Assembly: GCA_910586895.1 (NCBI GenBank)
Contig: CAJUIW010000003.1
Location: forward strand, 62,001-126,000
Direction: 5' to 3'
DNA length: 64,000 nt
Origin: an uncultured Muribaculaceae bacterium
GTDB taxonomy: Bacteria; Bacteroidota; Bacteroidia; Bacteroidales; Muribaculaceae
Below the pieces are notes generated by a model. The model saw only the letters and a list, made by a program, of their open reading frames with translations. It had not been told where the DNA came from and did not search any database. Position numbers and translations under genes: made by a program. Of this stretch, positions 35,287 through 43,649 are shown one piece after another. How positions within the stretch are numbered: the stretch's first letter is position 1; every line of letters begins with the position of its first letter.

Positions 35287-36690
35287 ATGTTGGATAGTAT
35301 AACCGCTAAAACTATGTTTAGATTAACTACCTGTATTATGTTAGCCAGCATTATTCCATCACACGATGTGGCATCATGGTTATTAACAACTATCGACCGG
35401 TTTCTTGACTTCATGGGACTTGGCCGTGCCAAAGGAATTGAAGAGATTTTATATGTGGCCATAATCGTTGCGGCCGCTCTGTTTATCGGGTGGGTGCTTC
35501 GTTGGGTCATATTGTACCTGTCAAGGAAGTTTGTAAAGATACGCAATACCGAAATCGGGCAACAGCTGCTTGAGCACCACGTGCTGACACGCTGCTCCCA
35601 TATAATACCACCGCTTGTCATACTCGCACTGCTCCCCTTCGCTTTCACATCGGAGTCAACCCTTCTGCACATTTTCACAAAATGCGTCATCATCTATGCG
35701 CTTATAGTGATAGGGTTGGCCATTAACAACATCCTCAAGTTCATATGGCTCCGCTTTGACTCGAAAGAGAACAAGCAGAACCTGCCGCTGAAAGGAATCC
35801 TCGATGTGGCCATCGGCGTAGTGTGGATCATAGTGGCCATCATAGGCGGCTCAACCCTGCTCGACAAATCGCCGGCCGCACTGCTGACAGGACTCGGAGT
35901 ATTCGCCACAGCACTGATGCTGGTATTCAAGGACAGCATACTCGGATTCGTGGCCGGCATACAGCTCGCCCAGAATGACATGCTCCGTGTAGGCGACTGG
36001 ATTGTGGTTCCCTCAACCATAGCCAACGGCATATGTATTGACGTGACCCTTACCACCGTCAAAGTCCAGAACTGGGACAACACCATAGTGACACTCCCCC
36101 CCTATACGCTTATTTCATCATCATTCCAGAACTGGCGTGGCATGTCGGACAGCGGCTATCGACTCATAAGCCGCTCAGTATATATCGACACCGATTCCGT
36201 AGTGCCGGCCACTGATGAAATAATACAGAACGTCAGCACACTGCCCGGGATGGATAAATTCCTCAGCCGCGTGAAGGAATCAGGTCAGTTCTATGATCCG
36301 GCCCTTGCCTGCGTCAACGGCTCCACAGCCACCAATCTCGGACTTCTGCGAGCCTACATGTGTTCATATCTGCTTGCCCATCCGCTTATCGGCACCGACC
36401 AGCAGATTCTTGTACGAATCATGACTCCCGAACCGAGCGGCATGCCGCTGCAGATTTACTGCTATACCACCACCGCATGGACTGCCTATGAGGCTGTGCA
36501 GAGTGAGATTTTCGAACATCTTGCAGCCGTGGCACCCAAATTCGGTATCCGTATATTCAATGCTCCCTCAGGCGAAGATATAAAAGGTATCGCTGAGATA
36601 GCGTCAGCCAAAGGACAGCCCTCCTTGGCTTCTGCCCCGGCATCACCCTCTTCACCATCCGCACTCTCCGGTGCCCAGGCTAAGTCCTGA
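35287..36690 (+). CDS. MscS-family mechanosensitive channel
   Basis: 467 residues if begun at ATG 35287 (35314 is also possible; ATG 35251 lies in a terminator). Four or five membrane helices: about 45-67, 100-125, 130-150 and the pore helix region with LLTGLGVFATALMLVFKDSILGFVAGIQL, followed by the MscS beta domain (MLRVGDWIVVPSTIANGICIDVTLTTVKVQNWDNTIVTLP) and the C-terminal alpha/beta cage domain. The last 30 residues are Ala/Pro/Ser-rich. It releases solutes on hypo-osmotic shock. Similar to the YbdG-like subgroup (inferred from length and helices). Confidence 0.88.
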   Translation: MLDSITAKTMFRLTTCIMLASIIPSHDVASWLLTTIDRFLDFMGLGRAKGIEEILYVAIIVAAALFIGWVLRWVILYLSRKFVKIRNTEIGQQLLEHHVLTRCSHIIPPLVILALLPFAFTSESTLLHIFTKCVIIYALIVIGLAINNILKFIWLRFDSKENKQNLPLKGILDVAIGVVWIIVAIIGGSTLLDKSPAALLTGLGVFATALMLVFKDSILGFVAGIQLAQNDMLRVGDWIVVPSTIANGICIDVTLTTVKVQNWDNTIVTLPPYTLISSSFQNWRGMSDSGYRLISRSVYIDTDSVVPATDEIIQNVSTLPGMDKFLSRVKESGQFYDPALACVNGSTATNLGLLRAYMCSYLLAHPLIGTDQQILVRIMTPEPSGMPLQIYCYTTTAWTAYEAVQSEIFEHLAAVAPKFGIRIFNAPSGEDIKGIAEIASAKGQPSLASAPASPSSPSALSGAQAKS

Positions 36691-36745
36691 GCATAAGGAT
36701 GATTTAATGATGGCTATTAAAGCATCCTGTAAATACTTTTTCTTA

Positions 36746-36787
36746 AGTCCGGCATTTCAGTCATGATGAAATGCCGGACTGTTTTTT
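36746..36787 (+). terminator. Intrinsic terminator after the MscS gene
   Basis: Perfect 14-bp stem AGTCCGGCATTTCA (36746-36759) with TGAAATGCCGGACT (36767-36780), 7-base loop, GTTTTTT. Confidence 0.9.
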
Positions 36788-36815
36788 GCTTTAATCTAAA
36801 TAATTGTTATTTTTG
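36786..36815 (+). promoter_or_regulatory. Consensus promoter for the WG-repeat operon
   Basis: TTG (36786-36788), 19-base spacer, TATTTTTG (36808-36815). Only 8 bases remain to ATG 36824, so the leader is minimal. Confidence 0.65.
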
Positions 36816-36823
36816 CCCCTATT

Positions 36824-38062
36824 ATGAAAACGTCACGTATACATCTGATTATCCTCCTGATTGCACTGTTAGCGCAGTCCTGTGGCAACAGCAGTTCGGA
36901 ATATGACCGTATGGTATCAGAAATCACTCTGTTTCCGGCCATTCAGAAAGGGCAGGGACGCTGGGGATTGGCCGATGCTTCCGGCCGGTTCATCATTGCC
37001 GATGAATTTGAATCGGCCCCGACAGTCCCGATAGGAGGATTCTTTTCCGTATACACTGACAATGGCATAAATATCTACCGCGCAACGCATGAGCATCCGC
37101 TTCTTGCAGGAGCCGAGGGACTGCGCTACGCCGGAGCATTCAACGACGGTGTGACACCTGTATGCAAACCCGGGCGCCCTATTGAAATCATTGACACGGC
37201 TGGGACAACTAAATTCTCACTCAGCGACATCGACGGGCATAACTTCACCGCATGCACACCGATGTTTTTAAGCGGACTTCTTCCCGTGAGGGAATTCGGC
37301 ACCAATCTGTGGGGCGCCATTGACACGGATGGCCATATTATTGTGGAGCCTGTCTACGATGTGCTGACACCGTTCAACTGCGACCATGCCCTGGGAATGC
37401 GCCGCCAGCAGGATGGCACACCGATACTGGCCGTAGTGGACAGCAAAGGAAGTGAATCAGTTGTGGCACAGGGACATTTCGAGATAGAGCAGAACATGTT
37501 TGCCTACGGTACCATTCCCGTCAGGGACGAAAACGGACGCTGGTCACTCGTCGACACCAAGGGACGTATACATGCCATGCCTGAATCGGTACGGCATATA
37601 GACATGACCGTCGAGGACGGCGCCGTAATCACCGATGCATCAGCACTGTCAGGCATCATCAATCAGGATGGTGAGGTCATGATAGCTCCGGCATATTTCC
37701 GTATTTACCCACTCACCGGGACAATTCTCCTATGCTTTGAAAACAATGACGGCTTAGCTGTAGGACTCTCTGACGAATTGCCTGTAACCAAACTGACAGG
37801 CTACAGCTCGATAACCGCCCTCCCTGCAAATGATTCATATCTGGCAACCGGGAAGGATGGTTCAATCAGTGTTCTCAATGAAGATTTTCAGGTGATTCCG
37901 GGCATTGAGTTCAGCAAGATATCGATGCGGCTCACCATATCGGACCTGATTCTGTCGGACCGCGATGAGGATCACCGCAACTTCAACACCGCCAAGCCTG
38001 ACGAGGATTACCCTTCATGGATGGAGCCTGACGACAATGACGAATCAGAGAACCAGGAATAA
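36824..38062 (+). CDS. WG-repeat lipoprotein
   Basis: 412-residue lipoprotein (LLAQSC, Cys20) with WG beta repeats: GRWGLADASGRFIIADEFE (about 46-64), LWGAIDTDGHIIVEPVYD (about 165-182) and RWSLVDTKGRIHAMPE (about 240-255), plus weaker copies such as SGIINQDGEVMIAPAYF. WG repeats are common in Bacteroidetes cell-envelope proteins; no activity is known. The C-terminal 40 residues are very acidic (DEDYPSWMEPDDNDESEN). First gene of an apparent operon with a BadF-type kinase and serB (gaps 17 and 5 bases). Confidence 0.85.
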   Translation: MKTSRIHLIILLIALLAQSCGNSSSEYDRMVSEITLFPAIQKGQGRWGLADASGRFIIADEFESAPTVPIGGFFSVYTDNGINIYRATHEHPLLAGAEGLRYAGAFNDGVTPVCKPGRPIEIIDTAGTTKFSLSDIDGHNFTACTPMFLSGLLPVREFGTNLWGAIDTDGHIIVEPVYDVLTPFNCDHALGMRRQQDGTPILAVVDSKGSESVVAQGHFEIEQNMFAYGTIPVRDENGRWSLVDTKGRIHAMPESVRHIDMTVEDGAVITDASALSGIINQDGEVMIAPAYFRIYPLTGTILLCFENNDGLAVGLSDELPVTKLTGYSSITALPANDSYLATGKDGSISVLNEDFQVIPGIEFSKISMRLTISDLILSDRDEDHRNFNTAKPDEDYPSWMEPDDNDESENQE

Positions 38063-38079
38063 AGCCCCCAAATATAATC

Positions 38080-38925
38080 ATGATACTTGTAGCCGACAGC
38101 GGAAGCACCAAGACACAGTGGATAGTGATTGACGGAGCGTCGACCGACAGCTCCCTGCTCACCTCCGGACTGAATCCGGCCACCATGCCGGCTGAGCTTA
38201 TCACTGCGTCAATAACCCGGGAACTGCTGCCTTGTATTTCCGGCAAACCGATTGAAAAAATATTCTTCTATGGCGCCGGGTGCCGTGGCTCCGCAGCCAT
38301 GACCATGCACGACATATTGGTTGCTACAACAGGATGCACGGAAGTAGACGTACAGACCGATATGACCGGTGCGGCGAGAGCTTTATGCGGACGTACCCCC
38401 GGCATTGTATGTATACTCGGCACCGGCTCCAACAGCTGCTTCTACGACGGCAGCGAAATCGTGGCCAACATACCCCCTCTTGGCTTCATTCTTGGCGATG
38501 AAGGGTCAGGAGCTGTGCTCGGCCGACGCCTGCTCGGCGATATCTTCAAGGGGCTGCTCCCCGACGATGTTACCGCCGCATTTCACAGCGCATATCCTGA
38601 CCTGACCCTGGACTCAGTCATCACCCGCGTGTACCGCACTCCGGAGCCTAATAAATATATGGCATCATTTGTGCCATTCATAGCCGGAAATATCGACAAT
38701 CCTGCAATAGAACGGATAGTGACCGACGGTTTTGAAAGTTTCTTTCACCGCAACATTCTCTCTTATCCGCAGGCCCGCAATACGCCATGCCACTTCACCG
38801 GCTCGTTATCAGCCATCTTCCGGCCCCAGCTCGAAAAGGTAGCCTCAGACTGCGGATGTACAATCGGCCGCATAAGCGCCACCCCTATCGAGGGACTTAT
38901 TGAATATCATCTTGTAACTGCATAA
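38080..38925 (+). CDS. BadF/BadG-type kinase, N-acetylglucosamine kinase-like
   Basis: 281-residue ASKHA-fold kinase. Phosphate motifs are LVADSGSTKTQW at residues 2-13 and CILGTGSNSCFYDG near 108-121; PPLGFILGDEGSGAVLGRRLL is the adenosine-type motif. The length and the GDEGSGAVLG block match the N-acetylglucosamine kinase branch. It would phosphorylate an amino sugar in the cytoplasm. The GlcNAc released by the GH20 enzyme at 6 kb is a plausible but unlinked substrate. Followed by serB after 5 bases. Confidence 0.82.
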   Translation: MILVADSGSTKTQWIVIDGASTDSSLLTSGLNPATMPAELITASITRELLPCISGKPIEKIFFYGAGCRGSAAMTMHDILVATTGCTEVDVQTDMTGAARALCGRTPGIVCILGTGSNSCFYDGSEIVANIPPLGFILGDEGSGAVLGRRLLGDIFKGLLPDDVTAAFHSAYPDLTLDSVITRVYRTPEPNKYMASFVPFIAGNIDNPAIERIVTDGFESFFHRNILSYPQARNTPCHFTGSLSAIFRPQLEKVASDCGCTIGRISATPIEGLIEYHLVTA

Positions 38926-38930
38926 ACGAC

Positions 38931-40160
38931 ATGAAAGGTAAAGAACCGACATTAGAACTTATCATGGTGACCATATCAGGCCAGGATCATCCCGGCGTGA
39001 CAGCCGCCATATCAGAGATACTCGCCAACAACGATGCTCAGATTCTTGACATCGGACAGACAGACATCCATCACAACCTCACTTTGGGTATACTGATCAA
39101 AACCGACAGTTCACGCTCAGGCGAGATAATGAAGGATCTGCTGTTCAAAGCTTACGAACTGCAGATAAAGGTACGCTTCAACCCCATCGAACCGGCCGAC
39201 TACGAACGGTGGGTGAGCCAGCAGGGCAAAAACCGCTGGATTATCACCATGCTCGGACGCAAGCTAACAGCAAGCCATATAGCCGGAGTGAGCCGCATCA
39301 TAGCTGACCAGGGGATGAACATCGACAGTATCAACCGCCTTACCGGCCGCATGCCGCTGGAGGAAAAGGAGGAGGCGCTGAGCAAGTCATGTGTGGAATT
39401 TTCCGTGCGAGGCAATCCGGCTGACTACACCGCCATGCAACAGTCGTTCATGCAACTCACCAAAAAAGAGGAGGTAGACATCTCACTTCAGGAGGACACC
39501 ATGTTCCGCCGCAGCCGACGTCTGGTATGCTTCGATATGGACTCCACGCTTATACAGACTGAGGTAATCGACGAGCTTGCCGACCGTGCCGGAGTAGGAC
39601 CGGAGGTAAGAGCCATCACAGAAAGCGCTATGCGGGGTGAGATTGACTTCAACGAAAGCTTCAAACGCCGCGTTGCTCTGCTCAAAGGGCTCGATGAAAG
39701 CGTGATGCGGGAAATCGCCGAGAATCTGCCAATAACCGAAGGAGTGGAACGAATGATGACCGTACTGAAACGCACAGGCTACAAAACCGCCATCCTGTCA
39801 GGCGGATTCACATATTTCGGCAACTATCTCAAGCAGCGCTACGGTTTTGACTACGTATACGCCAACGAGCTTGAAATAGAGAACGGCAAACTGACCGGAC
39901 GCTATGTAGGCGAAATTGTTGACGGACGCCGTAAAGCGGAACTCCTGAAGCTGATAGCGCAGGTTGAGAACCTCAACATCAAGCAGACCATTGCCGTAGG
40001 CGACGGTGCCAACGACCTCCCGATGCTTGCAACAGCCGGACTCGGCATAGCCTTCCACGCCAAGCCGAAAGTGAAAGCCACAGCCGAACAGTCGCTCTCC
40101 ACCATTGGCCTCGACGGCATTCTCTACTTCATAGGCTTCAAGGACTCGTTCATTCAGTGA
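38931..40160 (+). CDS. serB: Phosphoserine phosphatase with N-terminal ACT domains
   Basis: 409-residue enzyme for the last step of serine synthesis. Residues about 1-180 hold two ACT-like domains (ELIMVTISGQDHPGVTAAISEIL and RWIITMLGRKLTASHIAGVSRII), which in related proteins bind serine. The HAD catalytic domain follows: CFDMDSTLIQTE (nucleophile D202, acid D204), AILSGGFTYF (motif II), and VGDGANDLPML (motif IV). Since SerA here has no ACT domain, feedback control may act on SerB instead; this is inference. Its 3' end overlaps the convergent sulfatase maturase gene by 7 bases. Confidence 0.95.
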   Translation: MKGKEPTLELIMVTISGQDHPGVTAAISEILANNDAQILDIGQTDIHHNLTLGILIKTDSSRSGEIMKDLLFKAYELQIKVRFNPIEPADYERWVSQQGKNRWIITMLGRKLTASHIAGVSRIIADQGMNIDSINRLTGRMPLEEKEEALSKSCVEFSVRGNPADYTAMQQSFMQLTKKEEVDISLQEDTMFRRSRRLVCFDMDSTLIQTEVIDELADRAGVGPEVRAITESAMRGEIDFNESFKRRVALLKGLDESVMREIAENLPITEGVERMMTVLKRTGYKTAILSGGFTYFGNYLKQRYGFDYVYANELEIENGKLTGRYVGEIVDGRRKAELLKLIAQVENLNIKQTIAVGDGANDLPMLATAGLGIAFHAKPKVKATAEQSLSTIGLDGILYFIGFKDSFIQ

Positions 40161-41377
40161 ACTGGCTTGAAGTGCGTCATGACCCGCGCCGGGGCACGCC
40201 CCTCGCGGTACTCACCGGCCATAAAATCCATATATGGAGCCACATGACTGAAATACATCTTGTAGCCCTCACATAGATAATTCAAACCGCGGTGCCCGTC
40301 GACAGGATCAATTGCAAACCTGTTCCTCGGGCACTCGCCGTTGCATGCCTTACGCCAACGGCAGCTCAGACAGCTTGCCGTCAGACGGTCGCGCTTAGCC
40401 TCCCCGAAGCGGAGCTGGCGTTCCGACCCCATCATCTCCAGAATAGTGGAATTGTGAATATTTCCAAGCCTATAGGCCGGGAACGCGAAATGGTCGCACT
40501 GGTACAGGTCGCCGTTGTGCTCCATCATGGCCGCATGGCCGCATGTCTCCGCCATAGTGCACACTCCCGGCTGCACACCGACCCAACCGGCAAGGGTGGC
40601 ATCGAAAATCTGGACAAACACATTTCCTACGTCCTCCTTGATCCACTCGTCAAATACCCCGCACAGGAACCGGCCCCATTGCTGCGGAGTCACGGAGTGG
40701 TGCGTCAGCTCCCCCTCATCGGAAGCCGCCGCAAGAGTACCGTCAGCTTTGCGGCGCTCTACGATAGGTGTGAACTGGATATAGCGGCACCCTATCGACT
40801 TGAAAAAACGGTAGAATTCCACCGGATAATCGGCATTATAGTCATTGACCACCGCCAGGGCATTCCACTCCACGCCATAGCGCTGCAGCAAGCGTATGCC
40901 GCGCATCACGCTCAGAAATGTAGGCTTGTCGCCTGCCGTGCGGCGATATTCGTCGTGAAACTCCTCCGGACCGTCAATCGACACCCCTACAAGCCAATCA
41001 TTATCGCGCAGAAAGCGGCACCAGTCATCGTTAAGCAGTGTGGCATTTGTCTGCAGGCTATTTACTATCTGACGTCCACGGCCATACTTCTTCTGAAGTT
41101 CGATGACACGCTTATAGAACGACAGCGGACGGATGGTGGCCTCGCCGCCATGCCATGTGAAACACACCTCCGGAGTGGTCTGCGCCTCGATATACTGCTT
41201 GATATACTCCTCCAAGGTAGCCTCACTCATGAACTGACGCGGATTGGCCTCCCCGAGCACCTTCCCTTTTTCAAGATAATAGCAATACTCGCACGCCAGA
41301 TTGCAAGCCGAGCCGACAGGCTTGGCCATAACATACATAACACGCGAAAAAGGATTCTCAAGCATAACCTTATCCAT
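40154..41377 (-). CDS. Anaerobic sulfatase-maturating enzyme (radical SAM, SPASM)
   Basis: 407-residue enzyme that oxidises the signature Ser or Cys of sulfatases to formylglycine without oxygen. Radical-SAM cluster CNLACEYC (C25, C29, C32; CX3CX2C). Auxiliary-cluster cysteines are in CTMAETCGH, YQCDHFAFP, CLSCRWRKACNGECPRNRF, the typical anSME SPASM pattern. Start at ATG 41377; an in-frame TTG at 41389 would add four residues. Has its own consensus promoter. It is needed by the two serine-type sulfatases at 7.8-10.9 kb, which lack cysteine at the formylglycine site. It converges with serB with a 7-base 3' overlap. Confidence 0.93.
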   Translation of the reverse strand: MDKVMLENPFSRVMYVMAKPVGSACNLACEYCYYLEKGKVLGEANPRQFMSEATLEEYIKQYIEAQTTPEVCFTWHGGEATIRPLSFYKRVIELQKKYGRGRQIVNSLQTNATLLNDDWCRFLRDNDWLVGVSIDGPEEFHDEYRRTAGDKPTFLSVMRGIRLLQRYGVEWNALAVVNDYNADYPVEFYRFFKSIGCRYIQFTPIVERRKADGTLAAASDEGELTHHSVTPQQWGRFLCGVFDEWIKEDVGNVFVQIFDATLAGWVGVQPGVCTMAETCGHAAMMEHNGDLYQCDHFAFPAYRLGNIHNSTILEMMGSERQLRFGEAKRDRLTASCLSCRWRKACNGECPRNRFAIDPVDGHRGLNYLCEGYKMYFSHVAPYMDFMAGEYREGRAPARVMTHFKPVH

Positions 41378-41408
41378 ATCAGTAGTCAATTTTTACCGTT
41401 AATCCTTA

Positions 41409-41439
41409 CAAAATTAATCAACTTATACCTTTCAGGCAA
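41409..41439 (-). promoter_or_regulatory. Consensus promoter for the sulfatase maturase
   Basis: On the minus strand, TTG (41437-41439), 20-base spacer, TAATTTTG (41409-41416). Leader to ATG 41377 about 25 bases. Confidence 0.7.
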
Positions 41440-41503
41440 ATATTACCCCACACCGCCCTGCCAATAAACTCAAAATAAAAAATAAATAACTAAATAAAAT
41501 TTG

Positions 41504-41511
41504 TATTTTTG
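41504..41511 (+). promoter_or_regulatory. -7 element for the secreted esterase
   Basis: TATTTTTG matches TAnnTTTG; leader to ATG 41540 about 22 bases. Confidence 0.5.
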
Positions 41512-41539
41512 CAGTACAATCAGAATACTATACAGGTCA

Positions 41540-42457
41540 ATGAAAAAAACACTTCTATCACTTTTCATAGCATCAGCCTCAGCGCTGGCAGCCATGACAC
41601 TGAGCGCATGGACTGTGCCGGTACAGGCCGGACATCAGCACGCCCATACCTGCGCCAACTGCAAGCTGAAATTCGACACGCTCTACACATCATCCCATCC
41701 CGGCAAAATAGGAGAAATGAGCGTACAGTCAAAGTATATCACCTCGCCCGCCAAAATCACGGTAGCTCTCCCCGAAGGCTATAATCCCATGGACACAGCC
41801 ACACGCTACCCTGTGGTATACCTGCTCAACGGCCACGGCGGCAACAACCGTTCATGGAGCACTGTCACAGCCCTTGACAGCCTTGCATCGCTCTACAGCA
41901 TGATAATAGTTTGTCCCGATGGACGCAACAGCTGGTACTGGGACTCTCCAATTGATAAAAACATGCAGATGGAAAGCTACATAACACGTGAGCTGATACC
42001 GTTTGTCGACGCAACGTTTAATACCCGCGCCAACCGTGAAGGACGCGCCATCACCGGCCTCAGCATGGGCGGCCATGGCGGACTATGGCTCGGATGGCGC
42101 CACCCCGAGCTGTTTGCCAACTGCGGCTCAACAAGTGGAGGTGTCGATATCCGCCCATTCCCTAAAAACTGGAACATGGCTGACCGCCTCGGCCCGAAGG
42201 ACAGCAATCCGAAGCGATGGGACGAACACACCGTCATGACTCTTGCCCCCACATTGAAGGACGGCGTCTACAACATCATATTCGATTGCGGCACAGAAGA
42301 TTTCTTCTTCAAAGTCAACAACGCGCTCGACCGCGAGCTGACCAAACGAGGCATAACCCACACATATCTCACCTCGCCCGGTAGCCATAACGGCACCTAC
42401 TGGAAAAAATCAATAGGCCCGCAGCTCGAATTTTTCCACCGCGCGTTCACCCGCTGA
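41540..42457 (+). CDS. Secreted esterase, alpha/beta hydrolase (esterase D-like)
   Basis: 305-residue hydrolase with signal peptide MKKTLLSLFIASASALAA. The nucleophile elbow is GLSMGG (G-x-S-x-G) near residue 170; YLLNGHGGNNRSW is the oxyanion region; the acid is likely in FDCGTEDFF and the catalytic His in SPGSHNGTYW. Resembles putative acetyl or feruloyl esterases of gut Bacteroidales. Start is ATG 41540, placed after the promoter at 41504; an upstream frame from 41501 would overlap the promoter. Carbohydrate-ester cleavage is probable, the exact substrate unknown. Confidence 0.85.
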   Translation: MKKTLLSLFIASASALAAMTLSAWTVPVQAGHQHAHTCANCKLKFDTLYTSSHPGKIGEMSVQSKYITSPAKITVALPEGYNPMDTATRYPVVYLLNGHGGNNRSWSTVTALDSLASLYSMIIVCPDGRNSWYWDSPIDKNMQMESYITRELIPFVDATFNTRANREGRAITGLSMGGHGGLWLGWRHPELFANCGSTSGGVDIRPFPKNWNMADRLGPKDSNPKRWDEHTVMTLAPTLKDGVYNIIFDCGTEDFFFKVNNALDRELTKRGITHTYLTSPGSHNGTYWKKSIGPQLEFFHRAFTR

Positions 42458-42612
42458 ACCGACCCTGACGTCCACCAATTGTGTGGACTCCCCCACCATA
42501 AATAAGTGGAGATTGCCATTCTCTATCTGACAATCCCCACTTTCTTTATATCATAGCCCAATTATATTTAGAAGTGGTCGGAAAAATTTCGATAAAAATC
42601 GGTAGCGGATGT
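42458..42612. other. Intergenic region between esterase and tRNA-His
   Basis: Contains the small GTCCAC/GTGGAC hairpin and the esterase terminator, then AT-rich sequence up to the tRNA promoter. No gene seen. Confidence 0.6.
42505..42548 (+). terminator. Terminator after the esterase
   Basis: 11-bp stem AGTGGAGATTG (42505-42515) with CAATCCCCACT (42531-42541), one mismatch, then TTCTTTAT. A smaller hairpin GTCCAC/GTGGAC lies just before at 42470-42488. Confidence 0.7.
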
Positions 42613-42643
42613 TTGGTAAATAAAAAAAAAGTTCTTACCTTTG
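42613..42643 (+). promoter_or_regulatory. Consensus promoter of tRNA-His
   Basis: TTG (42613-42615), 20-base spacer, TACCTTTG (42636-42643), 29 bases before the tRNA. Confidence 0.75.
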
Positions 42644-42672
42644 CAGCGTCGAAATAAAAATCGGCATAAATG

Positions 42673-42746
<74 letters not shown>

Positions 42747-42770
42747 CCCAACCTCTAATAATTAGAATCA

Positions 42771-42807
42771 AAAGCTCGTAGCCTGTGAAGGACGCGAGCT
42801 TTTTTTT
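42771..42807 (+). terminator. Terminator after tRNA-His
   Basis: Stem AAAGCTCG (42771-42778) with CGAGCTTT (42795-42802) and a run of eight T. Confidence 0.8.
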
Positions 42808-42839
42808 CGTATTTACGCGCGATTAATCACATATTTTTG

Positions 42840-42870
42840 TTGATATTTACAAAAACAATCGTTACTTTTG
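42840..42870 (+). promoter_or_regulatory. Consensus promoter for the coiled-coil/zapA operon
   Basis: TTG (42840-42842), 20-base spacer, TACTTTTG (42863-42870); ATG 42889 follows 18 bases later. Confidence 0.7.
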
Positions 42871-42888
42871 TAAAAATTTCGAATAATA

Positions 42889-43182
42889 ATGGCCGGCAAT
42901 CTCAAGCACCGCCTTGACAGCTTAAAGACAAAAGCAGAGATTCTGACATCGCGCTACCGCCGGCTCGCTGAAGAAAAGCGTGCCGCTGACATGACCATCG
43001 CCGAACTCCGGCTCACGGTTGAGCGCCAGCAGAAAGAGATGGCAGTCCTTAAGCAGAAAATAGAATACCTGAGCGTGGTGACCACCATAACACCACGGCG
43101 GGAGGATGTTGAGCGCACCCGGTCAATGCTTTCGGAACTCATACGGGAAATCGACAAATGCATCACCGAACTCACCGAATGA
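42889..43182 (+). CDS. Small coiled-coil protein upstream of zapA
   Basis: 97-residue protein, almost entirely helical: heptad-like repeats of Leu, Ile and Val with Lys, Arg and Glu run from about 5 to 70 (LKTKAEILTSRYRRLAEEKRA, IAELRLTVERQQKEMAVLKQKIEYL), a short break at TTITPRRED, then a second helix. No known domain recognised. It ends 4 bases before the zapA start, so a role in division with ZapA (itself a coiled coil that binds FtsZ) is reasonable inference, by analogy with small ZapB-like coiled coils. Confidence 0.75.
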   Translation: MAGNLKHRLDSLKTKAEILTSRYRRLAEEKRAADMTIAELRLTVERQQKEMAVLKQKIEYLSVVTTITPRREDVERTRSMLSELIREIDKCITELTE

Positions 43183-43186
43183 TGCC

Positions 43187-43474
43187 ATGACAGATAAACT
43201 GAAAATAAATCTTCGCATAGCCGACATCAGCATGAGTCTGCTTATAAACCGCGATGAAGAAGAGCGGCTGCGCGAAGTGGCTAAGGAAGTCAACCACGTG
43301 TACGATGCCTACACCCGGCGCTTCCCCAACAGCTCCTCCCGCGAGGTGCTTGCCAAAGTGACACTGCTCTTTGCCAAAGGCTACATATCAATGGTGGCGG
43401 AGCAGAAAGAACTTGACGAACTGCTTGGCAGCTTCGAAGCCGACATTGACAGTCTGCTTGAGGATGAACGATGA
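43187..43474 (+). CDS. zapA: Cell division protein ZapA
   Basis: 95-residue FtsZ-ring regulator. Begins MTDKLKINLRIADISMSLLINRDEEERLREVAKEVNHVYDAY, matching the globular N-terminal domain, with a helical C-terminus (AKVTLLFAKGYISMVAEQKELDELL). The start is ATG 43187; an upstream frame from 43106 reads through the preceding gene and is rejected. ZapA crosslinks FtsZ protofilaments. The downstream 120 bases hold a candidate structured RNA. Confidence 0.9.
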   Translation: MTDKLKINLRIADISMSLLINRDEEERLREVAKEVNHVYDAYTRRFPNSSSREVLAKVTLLFAKGYISMVAEQKELDELLGSFEADIDSLLEDER

Positions 43475-43477
43475 TAA

Positions 43478-43600
43478 TACCTGTCGGACACAACGCCGGA
43501 GCAATGTCCGCCGGCATACGAGATGACAAGAGTGTCACTCACGATATTTCCCGTACTTACCCTATATCCGTCAGCGGAAGGGGCAGGTACGATTTTTTTA
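43478..43600 (+). ncRNA. Candidate structured RNA, possibly 6S RNA
   Basis: Between zapA and the RNase Y gene. TACCTGTC (43478-43485) pairs with GGCAGGTA (43582-43589), followed by CGATTTTTTT, so a closing stem over 100 bases apart is directly followed by a U-run. Inside are GGACA/TGTCC (43486-43490, 43505-43509), a hairpin GAG-A-TGACA-AGAG-TGTCA-CTC (43520-43540), and a small CCG-TCAG-CGG hairpin on the 3' side (43568-43577). A rod with a closing stem, apical hairpin and small 3' hairpin resembles 6S RNA, which lies beside zapA in many bacteria. It is shorter than typical 6S, so the identity is uncertain. Confidence 0.4.
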
Positions 43601-43649
43601 TTTGAAACATTTATAATTTATTGAAACAATAACAAACATATAGCTACCC

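Noticed and set aside
40292..41467. 391-codon open frame antisense to the sulfatase maturase
   Set aside because: The opposite strand encodes all radical-SAM and SPASM cysteines; this frame has no family features.
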